From: Sandaracinus sp.
GTDB lineage: Bacteria; Myxococcota_A; Polyangia; Polyangiales; Houyiibacteriaceae
Reading direction: 5' to 3'
Length of the DNA stretch: 44,186 bases
Assembly (NCBI GenBank): GCA_002699025.1
Contig: PABA01000090.1
Span: forward strand, 1-44,186
Each line of letters opens with the position of its first letter. Position 1 is the first letter of the stretch. The notes under the pieces were generated by a model. That model was not told the origin of the DNA and did not search any database. It was given only the letters and a program-made list of their open reading frames with translations. Below, in pieces: positions 18,386-26,405 of the stretch. Position numbers and translations under genes: made by a program.

Positions 18386-20320
18386 GTGCGTGCAGTCCGA
18401 TCGCCGGCGGCCCTCTTCGCGCTCGCCGCGCTCTCGGCGTGTGGGGGCGAGGTGCGCGAGACGGACTGGCGCCTCCGCTTCGACTCGGCCTCGCTCCGGG
18501 TGCGCTCGGTCGTGATCGAGACCCGGATCCTCGCCGGCGGCTGCGACGGGGATCGGAGCGTCTACGAGGGCGCCATCCTCCCGGGCCTCGCGGCGCCCAT
18601 CCCGCCGCGCCTCGGCGAGGGGCGCCACGGCTTCGTCGCCCGGGCCCGCGACGCCTCCTGCCGCTTCTTCGCGGAGGGCTGCGCGGAGGTCACCCTGCCC
18701 ACCTCCGAGCCGATCGAGGTGCTCCTCCGCGCGCGCGAGGGCGAGGCGCGCTGCGACGACGTGGCCTGCGTGGACGGGCTCTGCGCCGGGGTCGACTTCG
18801 GCGAGGGGCTCCCGCCGCCCACGCCGCGCCCCATCGCGCCCCCCGCCGGCGCCATCGTCGCCGAGCCGCCCCGACTGCGCTGGCTCGGCGTGCCCGGGGC
18901 GCTCCGCTACGAGTGGGCGCTCGTCGCCTGCGTCGGGCCCCTCGCCGCCTGTCCCCTCGAGGGCGCCGAGTCCTGGGAGGCCACGCTCGCGGACGCGCGC
19001 CCCGAGGCGCTCGCCGAGGGGCGGTACGCCTGGCGCGTGCGCGCCTGCGACGCCGAGCGCTGCTCCGCCTGGTCGCCGCCGCGGCTCTTCGCCCTGCGCG
19101 CGCGCGGCGACCTCGACGGAGACGGGCGCGCCGAGCTCGCCGTCGGGGCGCCGGAGCGCGGCGATCGCGAGGGGGCGGTCTACCAGCACGCCGGCGCGTC
19201 CCCCCTGCCGGGGGTGGCGCCGGCCGAGCGGGGGGCGCCCGTCGCCGAGCCCGGCGCCCGCTTCGGGCTCGCGATCGAGGCCGCCGACCTCGACGGGGAC
19301 GGCGCGCCCGAGCGCTACGTGGGCGCCCCCTTCGAGGACGGCGCCACCATCGACGAGGGCGCGGTCTGGCTCTTCGGGCCCGGCGAGGCGCGGCGCCTCG
19401 AGAGCGGGGCCCCGGCGGCGGCCGCGACCTTCGGCGCGGCGCTCGCGCGCTGCGACGTCGACGGGGACGGCCTGGACGACCTGATCGTGGGCGCCTCCCA
19501 GCGCGACGAGGGGCGCGGTGAGGTGGAGGTGCTCTACGGCGACCCGGACCTCGCCTTCGAGAGGCGCCGCGTGCTGCAGGCCTCCGAGCGGCGGCCCGAC
19601 GCGCGCTTCGGCGCGACGCTCGCGTGCGTGGACCTGGACGCGGACGGCGCCAGCGAGGTCGTCGTCGGCGCCCCCGGCGACGCTGGGCCCGGGGCGCTCT
19701 CGGCGGGGGCCGTCTACGTGTTCGGGCCCGGCGCCGTGCCGCTCGTCTGGACCTCGCCGGACCGGGAGGCCGACGGCCGCTTCGGCGCGGCGCTCGCGCG
19801 CGCCGGGGATGTCGACGGGGACGGTGGGCAGGAGATCTTCGTGGGCGCGCCGGGGGAGCGGGCGGGGGATGGCCGCGGGTACCTCTTCACCGGGCGGCCG
19901 GGCGAGCTCCCGGACACGCCGCGGGCGGTCCCGAGCCCGGGCGCCGGCGAGGCCTTCGGCGCGGCGGTGGCCGTCGGCGACGTGAACGGGGACGGCGCCC
20001 CGGACCTGGTCATCGGCGCGCCCGCGGGGGCCGACGGGCGGGCGTACGTCTTCCTCGGCAGCGAGGACCCGGCCGCCTTCGAGCTCCGCCCCGGCCGCAT
20101 CCTCGATGGGGAGGGCGGCGGCTTCGGGACCGCGCTCGGGTTGCTCGACTTCGACGGCGACGGCCGCGCGGACCTGGCGGCCGGCACGCCGGACACGGGG
20201 GGAGTCCGCCTCTACCGGGGCGCGGCGACGGGGCTCGCGCCGCTGCCGGACGCCGTCTGGGGCGCCCCGGAGCTGTCCGATCCCGGGCGCTACGGCGCCG
20301 CCATCGCGCCGCGCCAGTGA
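18386..20320 (+). CDS. FG-GAP repeat lipoprotein
   Basis: A 644-residue lipoprotein with lipobox LSAC (Cys19) and no retained transmembrane segment, so likely membrane-attached in the periplasm or on the surface. Residues about 25-240 form a Cys-containing N-terminal region with a fibronectin-like part (LRWLGVPGALRYEWALVAC). From about 245 to the end there are about seven FG-GAP blades, each carrying a calcium-binding DxDGDG-type motif (DLDGDGRAE, DLDGDGAPE, DVDGDGLDD, DLDADGASE, DVDGDGGQE, DVNGDGAPD, DFDGDGRAD) and a following V.GAP. This predicts an integrin-alpha-like beta-propeller. Such proteins are common in myxobacteria; the ligand is unknown. Confidence 0.9.
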   Translation: MRAVRSPAALFALAALSACGGEVRETDWRLRFDSASLRVRSVVIETRILAGGCDGDRSVYEGAILPGLAAPIPPRLGEGRHGFVARARDASCRFFAEGCAEVTLPTSEPIEVLLRAREGEARCDDVACVDGLCAGVDFGEGLPPPTPRPIAPPAGAIVAEPPRLRWLGVPGALRYEWALVACVGPLAACPLEGAESWEATLADARPEALAEGRYAWRVRACDAERCSAWSPPRLFALRARGDLDGDGRAELAVGAPERGDREGAVYQHAGASPLPGVAPAERGAPVAEPGARFGLAIEAADLDGDGAPERYVGAPFEDGATIDEGAVWLFGPGEARRLESGAPAAAATFGAALARCDVDGDGLDDLIVGASQRDEGRGEVEVLYGDPDLAFERRRVLQASERRPDARFGATLACVDLDADGASEVVVGAPGDAGPGALSAGAVYVFGPGAVPLVWTSPDREADGRFGAALARAGDVDGDGGQEIFVGAPGERAGDGRGYLFTGRPGELPDTPRAVPSPGAGEAFGAAVAVGDVNGDGAPDLVIGAPAGADGRAYVFLGSEDPAAFELRPGRILDGEGGGFGTALGLLDFDGDGRADLAAGTPDTGGVRLYRGAATGLAPLPDAVWGAPELSDPGRYGAAIAPRQ

Positions 20321-20570
20321 GCCGATGGGGCCTGCTGCGGGGGACGAATGGGGGAGGAGCGCGGGGATCGCGACCCGTGCGCGAGCCCTGCAGCCTTCCG
20401 ACCCCGCCTTCCGGAGCGGCGGATTGAAATTGCGGGCGAATTCGCGGTTCTGCGCGTCCGATTCCTGAACGTCGTCCAAATAGGAATCACAGTATTTGTG
20501 TTATATTTGAACCGCACTGCTTGACGAGTCCAAGGGCGGCGACTGAGAATCCCCAGGGCGGGGGTAGGAG
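20321..20570. promoter_or_regulatory. AT-rich intergenic region before the glyoxalase operon
   Basis: This 250-bp space contains an unusually AT-rich patch at about 20480-20515, with CACAGTATTTGTG and TTATAT. A sigma-70-like pair TTGACG (20521-20526) and GAGAAT (18-nt gap) is followed by GTAGGAG directly before the ATG. It is a likely promoter region, and its composition stands out from the surrounding DNA. Confidence 0.4.
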
Positions 20571-20945
20571 ATGCAGCACTCGGTCGAGCTGGTGATGATG
20601 CAGGCCCGGGAGGTCGCTCCCACCGCCGCCTTCTACGTCGAGGCGCTCGGCTTCGAGCACCTCGGCGGCGACGCGGACGGCGCGACGCTCCAGCGCGGCT
20701 CGCTCCAGCTCGTCATCCAGCGCGACCCCGAGTTCACGCCCGCGAGCGGGCCCCGCGTCCACGTCCCGGTCGAGCTCCCCACCCTCGAGTCTGTCTGGGA
20801 GCACGACCGCGCCTCGAACCCGGACCTGCCCGGCCCCCAGCTCGCCGCGGGGGGGATCTTCGAGTACCTGACGCGCGATCCCGCCGGGAACGTCGTGCGC
20901 CTGAAGGCGCCGATCCCGACCTCGGCCCCGCCCACGCCGCGCTGA
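20571..20945 (+). CDS. Glyoxalase/VOC-fold protein
   Basis: A 124-residue protein of the vicinal-oxygen-chelate (glyoxalase/bleomycin resistance/dioxygenase) fold. Recognisable parts are APTAAFYVEALGFEHLG at the N-terminus, a central strand ending in LQLVIQRD, and the C-terminal FEYLTRDPAGNVVRL. Metal ligands cannot be assigned with certainty. The TGA overlaps the ATG of the sigma-54 activator by one base, so the small protein may sense a ligand or support that regulator; this is inference from arrangement. Confidence 0.85.
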   Translation: MQHSVELVMMQAREVAPTAAFYVEALGFEHLGGDADGATLQRGSLQLVIQRDPEFTPASGPRVHVPVELPTLESVWEHDRASNPDLPGPQLAAGGIFEYLTRDPAGNVVRLKAPIPTSAPPTPR

Positions 20946-23830
20946 TGGCGACGCTCCCGCCGGCCCTCTACGCGCTCGTCGAGGCGACTCCCCTGGCGGA
21001 GAGGCTCCGCGCGAGCCGGGAGCGCCTCGACGCGGGCGAGCGCGCCGACCTGCTCCGCTACGCCGCGCTGGCCTCCCTCGACCACGACGCCGAGGAGGCC
21101 GCGACGGCGCTGAAGTGGGCGCGGCAGGATCGGGCGGCGCCCGCCGAAGCGCTCGCCGCCGGCACGGCCTTCATGGCCTGGCGCCTCGGCGATCCGGCCC
21201 GCGGGCTCGCGGCCGCCGAGCGGGCCGGGGGGCATCCCTTCGCGGCGGCCCTCGGCGCGATCTGCCTCGCCGAGCTCGGTCGGGGCGAGCAGGCCGCCGA
21301 GCGCCTGCCCGACGCGGGCTCGCTGGGCGGCGCCGTCGCGAGCTTCGTCCACGTCGCGCGCGCGCTGATCGCCCTGGAGCCTCCGGCCGCCGGGGAGCTC
21401 CCGGGGAGCGTGCGGGCCGCGGAGGCGCATCAGGCGCTGGAGGGGCTCCGCGAGAGCGGGGTCCTCGGCGCGATGATCGAGCGGCTCCGCGCGGACGCCT
21501 TCCTGCACCTGGCCGTGCCGGACGCCAAGCGGGCGCGCGCCCACCTCAGCCAGGCTGTCTGGAAGCTCCTGCAGATCGGCGTCTCCACCGAGCTCGGGCG
21601 CTGCTATCTGGCGATGGCCCGGGTCGAGGCCGCGGACGACGACGCCGAGGGCGACCCGCGGGACCGGGCCGCCGAGTGGCTCGCGCGGGCTCATCCGATC
21701 GTGCGCCGCTCCGGGACGAGCGCCGATCGGGAGCGCCTGCGCACCTGGTTCCGTCGCTTCGGCCGCCGCGCCGTCGACCGGCTCGTCGAGGGCGATCTCG
21801 AGACGCGCATCGAGGGCGTGCGCCGGCACCTCGCGCACGTGCGCGATCTGCGCGCGGCGATCGTGGACGGGCGGCAGGCGGGGGAGGACGTCCGGGACCT
21901 GCAGGCCCAGCTCACGGGCGCCTTGCATGCCGTCGAGTCGTCCCAGGAGGAGCTGATCGCGACGCTCGAGGGCGTGCTCGTCGACAAGGAGCGGAGCGGG
22001 CGCCTCGTCCACGTCTCCCGGCAGGTCTTCCTCGTCGACACGATCCCCGAGCTCGACGAGGCCCTGCCGCGCCTCGCGCTGGAGCTCGACGGGGGAGACG
22101 GCGCCGTGCTGCTGCGGGTCCTCGCCGGCTCCACGCCGCCCCCGCGCCGGCGGGACGATCGGGCGTCGGTCCCGCCGCCGAGCTTCCGGCCGCCGCTCCA
22201 GGATCCGAGCCGCACCGTGCAGCTCGCGGTCGTCCAGGGACACGGGGCGCGGCCGCCCCTCGATCGGGAGCTCGAGCGGGTGGCGCGCCGCGTGCTGGAC
22301 GCCGGGGCGCCGGCCCTCCACGAGCACGACGGGCTGGTCCTCGCCGTGGCGCCGATCCGCACCTCGGCGCGCGACCTCCTGCTCGTCGTGGCCCGGCCCG
22401 TGCGCCGCTCTCCGCTCGGGGGGCAGGAGCTCGAGCGCCTCGCGCTCCTCGGCTCGGTGGCCGTCGCCGCCTACGAGCGCGCCCACGGCGCCGAGGCCCT
22501 GCGCGAGGCCGCCGATCGCGACGCCGCGACCCTCGAGACGATCCGGGACGGCATCCTCACCCTCGGCCCGGACCACGACGTCCGCTCCCTGAACCGCGCC
22601 GCCGCCGGGCTCCTCGGGGTCGCGCGGGAGGAGCTCGTCGGCACGCTCCTCGACGCCGAGCCCGCCTTCCGCGCGCTCGTCGACGCGATCGATCGGGAGG
22701 CGGAGGACGAGCCCGTCTCCCTGCCGCGGCACGAGGTGCTGGTGCGCGCGCGCCGCTATCCGGGAGGCACGGTCGCCATGCTGCGCGAGCTCGAGAGCGC
22801 CCAGCAGCTCGCGCACAAGCTCGTCGGCTCCGCGGCGCGCTTCACCTTCGACGACCTGGTCGGCGAGGACCCGGCCTTCCGCCGCACGCTCGCCGACGCG
22901 CGCCGGGCCGCGAGCACGGACGTGCCCATCCTCATCACGGGCGAGAGCGGCACGGGCAAGGAGCTCGTGGCCCAGGCGATCCACAACGCCTCGCCGCGCT
23001 CCGCCCAGCCCTTCGTCGGCATGAACGTCGCCGCCATCCCCCGCGAGCTCCTCGAGAGCGAGCTCTTCGGCTACGAGCGGGGCGCCTTCACCGGCGCGCG
23101 CTCCGGAGGCATGGCCGGCAAGTTCGAGCTCGCCGGCCGCGGCACGATCCTCCTCGACGAGATCGGCGACATGCCCTTCGACATGCAGGCGAAGATGCTC
23201 CGCGTGCTCCAGGAGCGGCTCGTCCAGCGCCTCGGAGGGACGCGCGACCTGCCCATCCGCGCGCGCGTGCTCGCCACGACGCACCAGAACCTCGAGGAGG
23301 CCGTCGAGAAGGGCGCCTTCCGCCTCGACCTCTTCTACCGGCTCCGCGTCGTGCACCTGCGCCTGCCGCCGCTCCGCGAGCGCCGCGGAGACATCGCGCC
23401 GCTGGTCGAGCATCACCTCCGCCTCTACGCCGAGCGCACGCGCCGGCCGCCGATCCGTGTGGCGCCGCCGGTCATGCGCGCCTTCGAGCGCTACGGCTGG
23501 CCCGGCAACATCCGGGAGCTCGCCAACCTGATCGAGGGGCTCGCGAGCCTCCTCCCGCGGGGCGTCGACGTGATCGACGAGGTGCCGACGCTGCTCGAGC
23601 GCGGGGGCGGGCCGCCGAGCGACGTCGCGCCGACGGCGGCGGTGGCGGTGGCGGCGGTCCCGAGCGGGCCCCCGGCACCGGAGCAGGTGCGCTCGCTCGA
23701 GGAGGTGGAGCGGGACGTCTTCTCCCACGCGCTCCAGGCCTTCGACGGGAACGTGGCCCGGGCCGCTCGCGCGCTCGGCGTCGCGCGCGGCACCTTCTAC
23801 AACAAGATCAAGCGCTACGGCCTGCGGTAG
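20945..23830 (+). CDS. Sigma-54-dependent transcriptional activator with TPR-like, GAF and PAS regions
   Basis: A 961-residue NtrC-type enhancer-binding protein. Residues about 1-290 are helical and TPR-like, about 340-515 look like GAF, and about 520-620 like PAS. The AAA+ domain runs from about 632 to 870 with Walker A GESGTGKE (about 666-673), GAFTGA at 713-718 for sigma-54 contact, Walker B with Asp738-Glu739 (LLDEIGD), and the arginine region FRLDLFYRL. A Fis-type helix-turn-helix ends the protein (NVARAARALGVARGTFYNKIKRYG). There is no phospho-receiver, so control is probably by ligand or protein binding to the N-terminal part. It is translationally coupled to the upstream glyoxalase-like gene. 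Its target is unknown; the sigma-54-like site at 9927 is one candidate in the window. Confidence 0.93.
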   Translation: MATLPPALYALVEATPLAERLRASRERLDAGERADLLRYAALASLDHDAEEAATALKWARQDRAAPAEALAAGTAFMAWRLGDPARGLAAAERAGGHPFAAALGAICLAELGRGEQAAERLPDAGSLGGAVASFVHVARALIALEPPAAGELPGSVRAAEAHQALEGLRESGVLGAMIERLRADAFLHLAVPDAKRARAHLSQAVWKLLQIGVSTELGRCYLAMARVEAADDDAEGDPRDRAAEWLARAHPIVRRSGTSADRERLRTWFRRFGRRAVDRLVEGDLETRIEGVRRHLAHVRDLRAAIVDGRQAGEDVRDLQAQLTGALHAVESSQEELIATLEGVLVDKERSGRLVHVSRQVFLVDTIPELDEALPRLALELDGGDGAVLLRVLAGSTPPPRRRDDRASVPPPSFRPPLQDPSRTVQLAVVQGHGARPPLDRELERVARRVLDAGAPALHEHDGLVLAVAPIRTSARDLLLVVARPVRRSPLGGQELERLALLGSVAVAAYERAHGAEALREAADRDAATLETIRDGILTLGPDHDVRSLNRAAAGLLGVAREELVGTLLDAEPAFRALVDAIDREAEDEPVSLPRHEVLVRARRYPGGTVAMLRELESAQQLAHKLVGSAARFTFDDLVGEDPAFRRTLADARRAASTDVPILITGESGTGKELVAQAIHNASPRSAQPFVGMNVAAIPRELLESELFGYERGAFTGARSGGMAGKFELAGRGTILLDEIGDMPFDMQAKMLRVLQERLVQRLGGTRDLPIRARVLATTHQNLEEAVEKGAFRLDLFYRLRVVHLRLPPLRERRGDIAPLVEHHLRLYAERTRRPPIRVAPPVMRAFERYGWPGNIRELANLIEGLASLLPRGVDVIDEVPTLLERGGGPPSDVAPTAAVAVAAVPSGPPAPEQVRSLEEVERDVFSHALQAFDGNVARAARALGVARGTFYNKIKRYGLR

Positions 23831-23942
23831 CGACGCGCCCGGAGCGGAGCGCTCGGCCGAGTGCGCGAGCCACGCCCTCGGGTCGGCGCGGATCGGGGGG
23901 CGAGGGGCTGCCGGCAGCGGCTCGAGAGCGCGAAAGCTTGCG

Positions 23943-24386
23943 GTGGCGCTCCTTCCGCGCGATCACTGCGCCGTGCTCTCGGCGCTCCTTCAGGCTGGCG
24001 AGCCCGCGACCGAGCTGCCCGGCGGCTACGGCGCGGCGCTCCTGCAGACCCTCCTCGCCCTGGCGGTGGTCTGCGTGCTCGCCTGGGTCGTCCTGAAGTG
24101 GGCCTCTCGCCGGGGCTTCGCCTTCGGCGCCGGGGGCCGCCGCGTGAAGGTCCTCGAGCGCGTCGCCCTCGACCCGCGGCGCACGCTCTACCTGGTCGAG
24201 GTCGGGGGCAAGGTGCTGCTCCTCGGCGCCGGCGACGGGGCCTCGCCGCGGCTGATCAGCGAGCTCGATCCGGACGCGCTCCCGGACGAGCCGGCGAAGC
24301 CCAAGGCGCGCTTCGCCGACGTGCTCGGTCGGCTCCGCGGCGAGGGGGAGAGCGACGACGAACGCCCCGCGCCCGGCGAGCCCTGA
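23943..24386 (+). CDS. FliO-like membrane protein
   Basis: A 147-residue protein with one transmembrane helix at about 34-52 (LLQTLLALAVVCVLAWVVL), followed by a cytoplasmic domain with VKVLERVALDPRRTLYLVEVGGKVLLLG. This is the pattern of FliO, an assembly factor of the flagellar type III export gate. No other flagellar or type III secretion genes are visible, so the role is uncertain. The GTG start lacks a clear ribosome binding site. It converges with the rhodopsin gene after only 39 bp. Confidence 0.7.
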   Translation: MALLPRDHCAVLSALLQAGEPATELPGGYGAALLQTLLALAVVCVLAWVVLKWASRRGFAFGAGGRRVKVLERVALDPRRTLYLVEVGGKVLLLGAGDGASPRLISELDPDALPDEPAKPKARFADVLGRLRGEGESDDERPAPGEP

Positions 24387-24425
24387 GGCGTCGTCGGAGG
24401 CGGGGCGTGCGTCGCCGTGGCGGGG

Positions 24426-25184
24426 TCACTCGGCCGGCTGGGGCATGCCCATGGGCTCGCCGTGCGGCTCGAAGTAGGCCTCCTCCTCCTCGAGGCGCTC
24501 GAGCCCGGTCAGCTTCGCCGTGGCGTAGACCACCAGGCAGAGGCCGATCTTGTTCACGAGATCCCCGAAGTTGTAGACGAGCTCCCGCACGTCCGCCGGC
24601 ACCTCGAGGAGCGGGGCGAGGTAGCCGACCGGGTAGATGGCCCAGCCGATGAGGATGAAGAGGCTCATGCGGCGAACACCGTGCCGCGTGCTCTGCTCGA
24701 TCTCCTCGGGGAGCTGCGTGAGCGCGTTGAAGAGCATCGTGATGATGGCGAACCACGCCACGCAGCCGATGAGGAAGAAGCCGTAGTGGGTGGCGGCGTG
24801 GTGCGGGTGCGTCTCGCCGATGAAGCCCGTGATGATGCAGGTGAGGATCAGCAAGACGAGCTTCACCATGAAGCGGATGCCGTCGCGGCCGACGCCGATG
24901 ACGAGCGGGAACTTCAGGAGCATCAGCGGGGTCGTGAGGATCCAGTCGATGTAGCGGAACTCGGTCGGGAAGGCGGCGTCCTCTCCGGAGCGGAAGATGT
25001 CGGTCATGTAGGCATAATTCACCGCCGCGATGGCCAGGTAGACGACGCTGACGCGCATGGCGAGGCGGAAGTCTTCGGGGACGCGGTCGCGCTCGAGGTA
25101 GAGGAAGAGGGCACCTGCAGAGAAGGCGATGAACACGAGCGGGAAGCTCATGGAGAGGATGTAGCGGAGGTCTTCGGCGGTCAT
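24426..25184 (-). CDS. Microbial (type I) rhodopsin, DTK-type
   Basis: A 252-residue seven-helix retinal protein. Helix C reads RYIDWILTTPLMLLK, giving Arg77, primary acceptor Asp80, Thr84, and Lys91 at the cytoplasmic donor position. The DTK triad is known from the Exiguobacterium proton pump ESR, where Lys acts as donor. Helix G carries Asp208 and the Schiff-base Lys212 (DLVNK). Met88 sits at the proteorhodopsin tuning position 105 and suggests green absorption. The helix B His of proteorhodopsin is Asn56. Phe137 occupies the place of the carotenoid-antenna Gly, so no antenna is expected. The D-E loop holds four His (126, 128, 129, 133). The C-terminal tail is acidic. It is the last gene of an operon after two roadblock proteins (74-nt gap). 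The ATG at 25182-25184 fits the family start. A light-driven proton pump is likeliest, but a sensory role is not excluded. Confidence 0.95.
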   Translation of the reverse strand: MTAEDLRYILSMSFPLVFIAFSAGALFLYLERDRVPEDFRLAMRVSVVYLAIAAVNYAYMTDIFRSGEDAAFPTEFRYIDWILTTPLMLLKFPLVIGVGRDGIRFMVKLVLLILTCIITGFIGETHPHHAATHYGFFLIGCVAWFAIITMLFNALTQLPEEIEQSTRHGVRRMSLFILIGWAIYPVGYLAPLLEVPADVRELVYNFGDLVNKIGLCLVVYATAKLTGLERLEEEEAYFEPHGEPMGMPQPAE

Positions 25185-25258
25185 GGGAGGTCCGGGGAGA
25201 GGGTCGAGGGAAAGAGGCGTGTGGGTGGGGTGGCGCGTGGTGGGGGGCGGCGGTCCGC

Positions 25259-25795
25259 TCAGCCCCAGATGCCCTTCTTGTTGCGGCGGAGCTTTCGGCG
25301 CCGGGGGGAGGCGCGAGAGGTGCTGCCCGGGGCGCTCCGGCGCGGGACCGCGGGCGAGGGGGGAATGGGGGCCGAGGGGGTGGGCTCGCTGGGCGCCGGC
25401 ACCGGGGGGGCGGCGCGGGGCACCGGCTCGGGGCGGGGCGGGGCGGGGCGCTGGGCGGCCTGCTCGCCGAGGCGGCGGAGGAGGAGGCGGCCGGCGACGC
25501 CGAGGGCGGCGAAGTTGGCCTCGTGCGAGGTGAGGGCGAGCAGCACGTGGCTCGCCGTCCGGCGGATCGAGATCGCGTAGGCCTCGAAGCGCAGGAGCCA
25601 GGCCTCGCTCCCGGCGAGGATCTCCTTGGAGGCCTCCACGAGCGTCATGACGCGCCGGGCCACCGCTTGGAGCATCCCGTCGTCGTAGAGGGAGTTCAGA
25701 TCCCGCGCGACGACCTGGCCCGCGTCGTCGAGGAGGAGGAAGCCCTGCACGCCGGGCACCTCCCGAAGGGGTTGAAGGACGCTCGCCCAGCTCAT
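25259..25795 (-). CDS. Roadblock/LC7-domain protein B
   Basis: A 178-residue cytoplasmic protein. Residues 1-110 form a roadblock/LC7 fold (VPGVQGFLLLDDAGQVVARDLNSL, a central helix VARRVMTLVEASKEI, then ISIRRTASHVLLALTS and EANFAALGVAGRLLLRRLG). Residues 111-178 are a Pro/Ala-rich linker ending in a strongly basic tail (RRRKLRRNKKGIWG) that could bind acidic phospholipid or a partner. Roadblock proteins such as MglB dimerise and act as GAPs or scaffolds for small Ras-like GTPases. No GTPase gene is present here. The ATG overlaps the stop of roadblock A by four bases (ATGA), so the two are coupled. The rhodopsin gene follows. Confidence 0.85.
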   Translation of the reverse strand: MSWASVLQPLREVPGVQGFLLLDDAGQVVARDLNSLYDDGMLQAVARRVMTLVEASKEILAGSEAWLLRFEAYAISIRRTASHVLLALTSHEANFAALGVAGRLLLRRLGEQAAQRPAPPRPEPVPRAAPPVPAPSEPTPSAPIPPSPAVPRRSAPGSTSRASPRRRKLRRNKKGIWG

Positions 25796-26250
25796 CGCTC
25801 GCCTCCGTGGCCGTGGCGGATCGCGTGGGGATCCAGGTTGGCGCTGCCCAGCACGTGAAGGGTGCCGCCGTCGTCCTGGCGGAGGAGGAGGAGCCTGCCG
25901 TCCGGTCCCTCGACCTCCAGCTCGGCGAGCTGCGCCAGTCCCAGCTCCTCCCCGACGCGTCGGGCCAGCATCGCCAGGTAGGTCTGGCGCTGGAGCTCCA
26001 TCGCATCGAGGGCGCCGGCGGCCGTCTCGGGACGGCCGGCCGGGGAGACGATGGCGAAGCCGCGCACTCCCGGGAGGGAGCGCAACCAGTCGTTCCGCCG
26101 GTCCCGGGGCGTGGGGAGCGCGCCGGACTGGTCGGGGGGCACGGACGAGAGGGGCCTCAGCCGGTCGGTCGTGCGGAGTGGGGGGTCACCCGTTTGAGGT
26201 GGCGGAGCGGTCGGGCGCTGGTCGTAGGGGGGCGGCGAGTCGTGCGGCAT
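25792..26250 (-). CDS. Roadblock/LC7-domain protein A (first gene of rhodopsin operon)
   Basis: A 152-residue protein. The N-terminal 50 residues are Pro-rich and unstructured. The remaining part reads as a second, divergent roadblock/LC7 domain (LRSLPGVRGFAIVSPAGRPE, a helix with YLAMLARRVGEELGLAQLAELEVEG, then GRLLLLRQDDGGTLHVLGS). An in-frame GTG at 26284-26286 would overlap the lux-box-like operator. The ATG at 26248-26250 is preferred because AAGAAT ends 7 nt before it. Proteins A and B probably form a roadblock heterodimer, by analogy with the family. Their genetic link to rhodopsin suggests that they relay or localise a light signal; this is inference. Confidence 0.78.
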   Translation of the reverse strand: MPHDSPPPYDQRPTAPPPQTGDPPLRTTDRLRPLSSVPPDQSGALPTPRDRRNDWLRSLPGVRGFAIVSPAGRPETAAGALDAMELQRQTYLAMLARRVGEELGLAQLAELEVEGPDGRLLLLRQDDGGTLHVLGSANLDPHAIRHGHGGER

Positions 26251-26257
26251 CCCACGG

Positions 26258-26263
26258 ATTCTT
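26258..26263 (-). promoter_or_regulatory. -10 AAGAAT of the roadblock-rhodopsin operon
   Basis: AAGAAT on the minus strand lies 7 nt before the roadblock A ATG, consistent with leaderless initiation. The matching -35 position (26281-26286, GTGCCG) is poor, as expected for an activator-dependent promoter. Confidence 0.45.
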
Positions 26264-26284
26264 GCGGTGTCGCTGGAATACGGC

Positions 26285-26304
26285 ACCTGTCGGATCTGAC
26301 AGGG
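26285..26304. promoter_or_regulatory. lux-box-like operator
   Basis: ACCTGTCGGATCTGACAGGG is an almost perfect palindrome (CCTGTC-N6-GACAGG with GATC at the centre). It matches the V. fischeri lux box (recalled as ACCTGTAGGATCGTACAGGT) at 16 of 20 positions and keeps the CT-N12-AG core. Its centre is 44.5 bp upstream of the roadblock A start codon, next to the -35 position, as for LuxR-type activation. A LuxR-type gene lies on the other side. Confidence 0.7.
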
Positions 26305-26343
26305 TATTGCGTAAACATCCGAAATGTATGGAAATAATCGATC

Positions 26344-26372
26344 TTGAAAAGATTTTGTGTAGGCAATATCTA
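26344..26372 (+). promoter_or_regulatory. Candidate promoter for the LuxR-type regulator gene
   Basis: TTGAAA (26344-26349) and TATCTA (26367-26372) are separated by 17 nt in a distinctly AT-rich stretch. Initiation near 26379 would favour translation from the ATG at 26406. Confidence 0.45.
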
Positions 26373-26405
26373 GACGGTATCGCGTTCTCGTGTCAGTGTC
26401 CCCTT

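Noticed and set aside
24426..25184. Xanthorhodopsin-type carotenoid antenna binding by the opsin
   Set aside because: By alignment from memory the fenestration Gly position is Phe137, a bulky residue expected to block the antenna.
26251..26286. Upstream GTG start for roadblock protein A
   Set aside because: It would overlap the lux-box-like operator and the -10 element; ATG 26250 fits the promoter spacing.
26328..26405. N-terminal extension of the LuxR-type regulator from ATG 26328
   Set aside because: The codons are AT-rich and rare in this genome, and the stretch contains the best promoter candidate. It remains possible.
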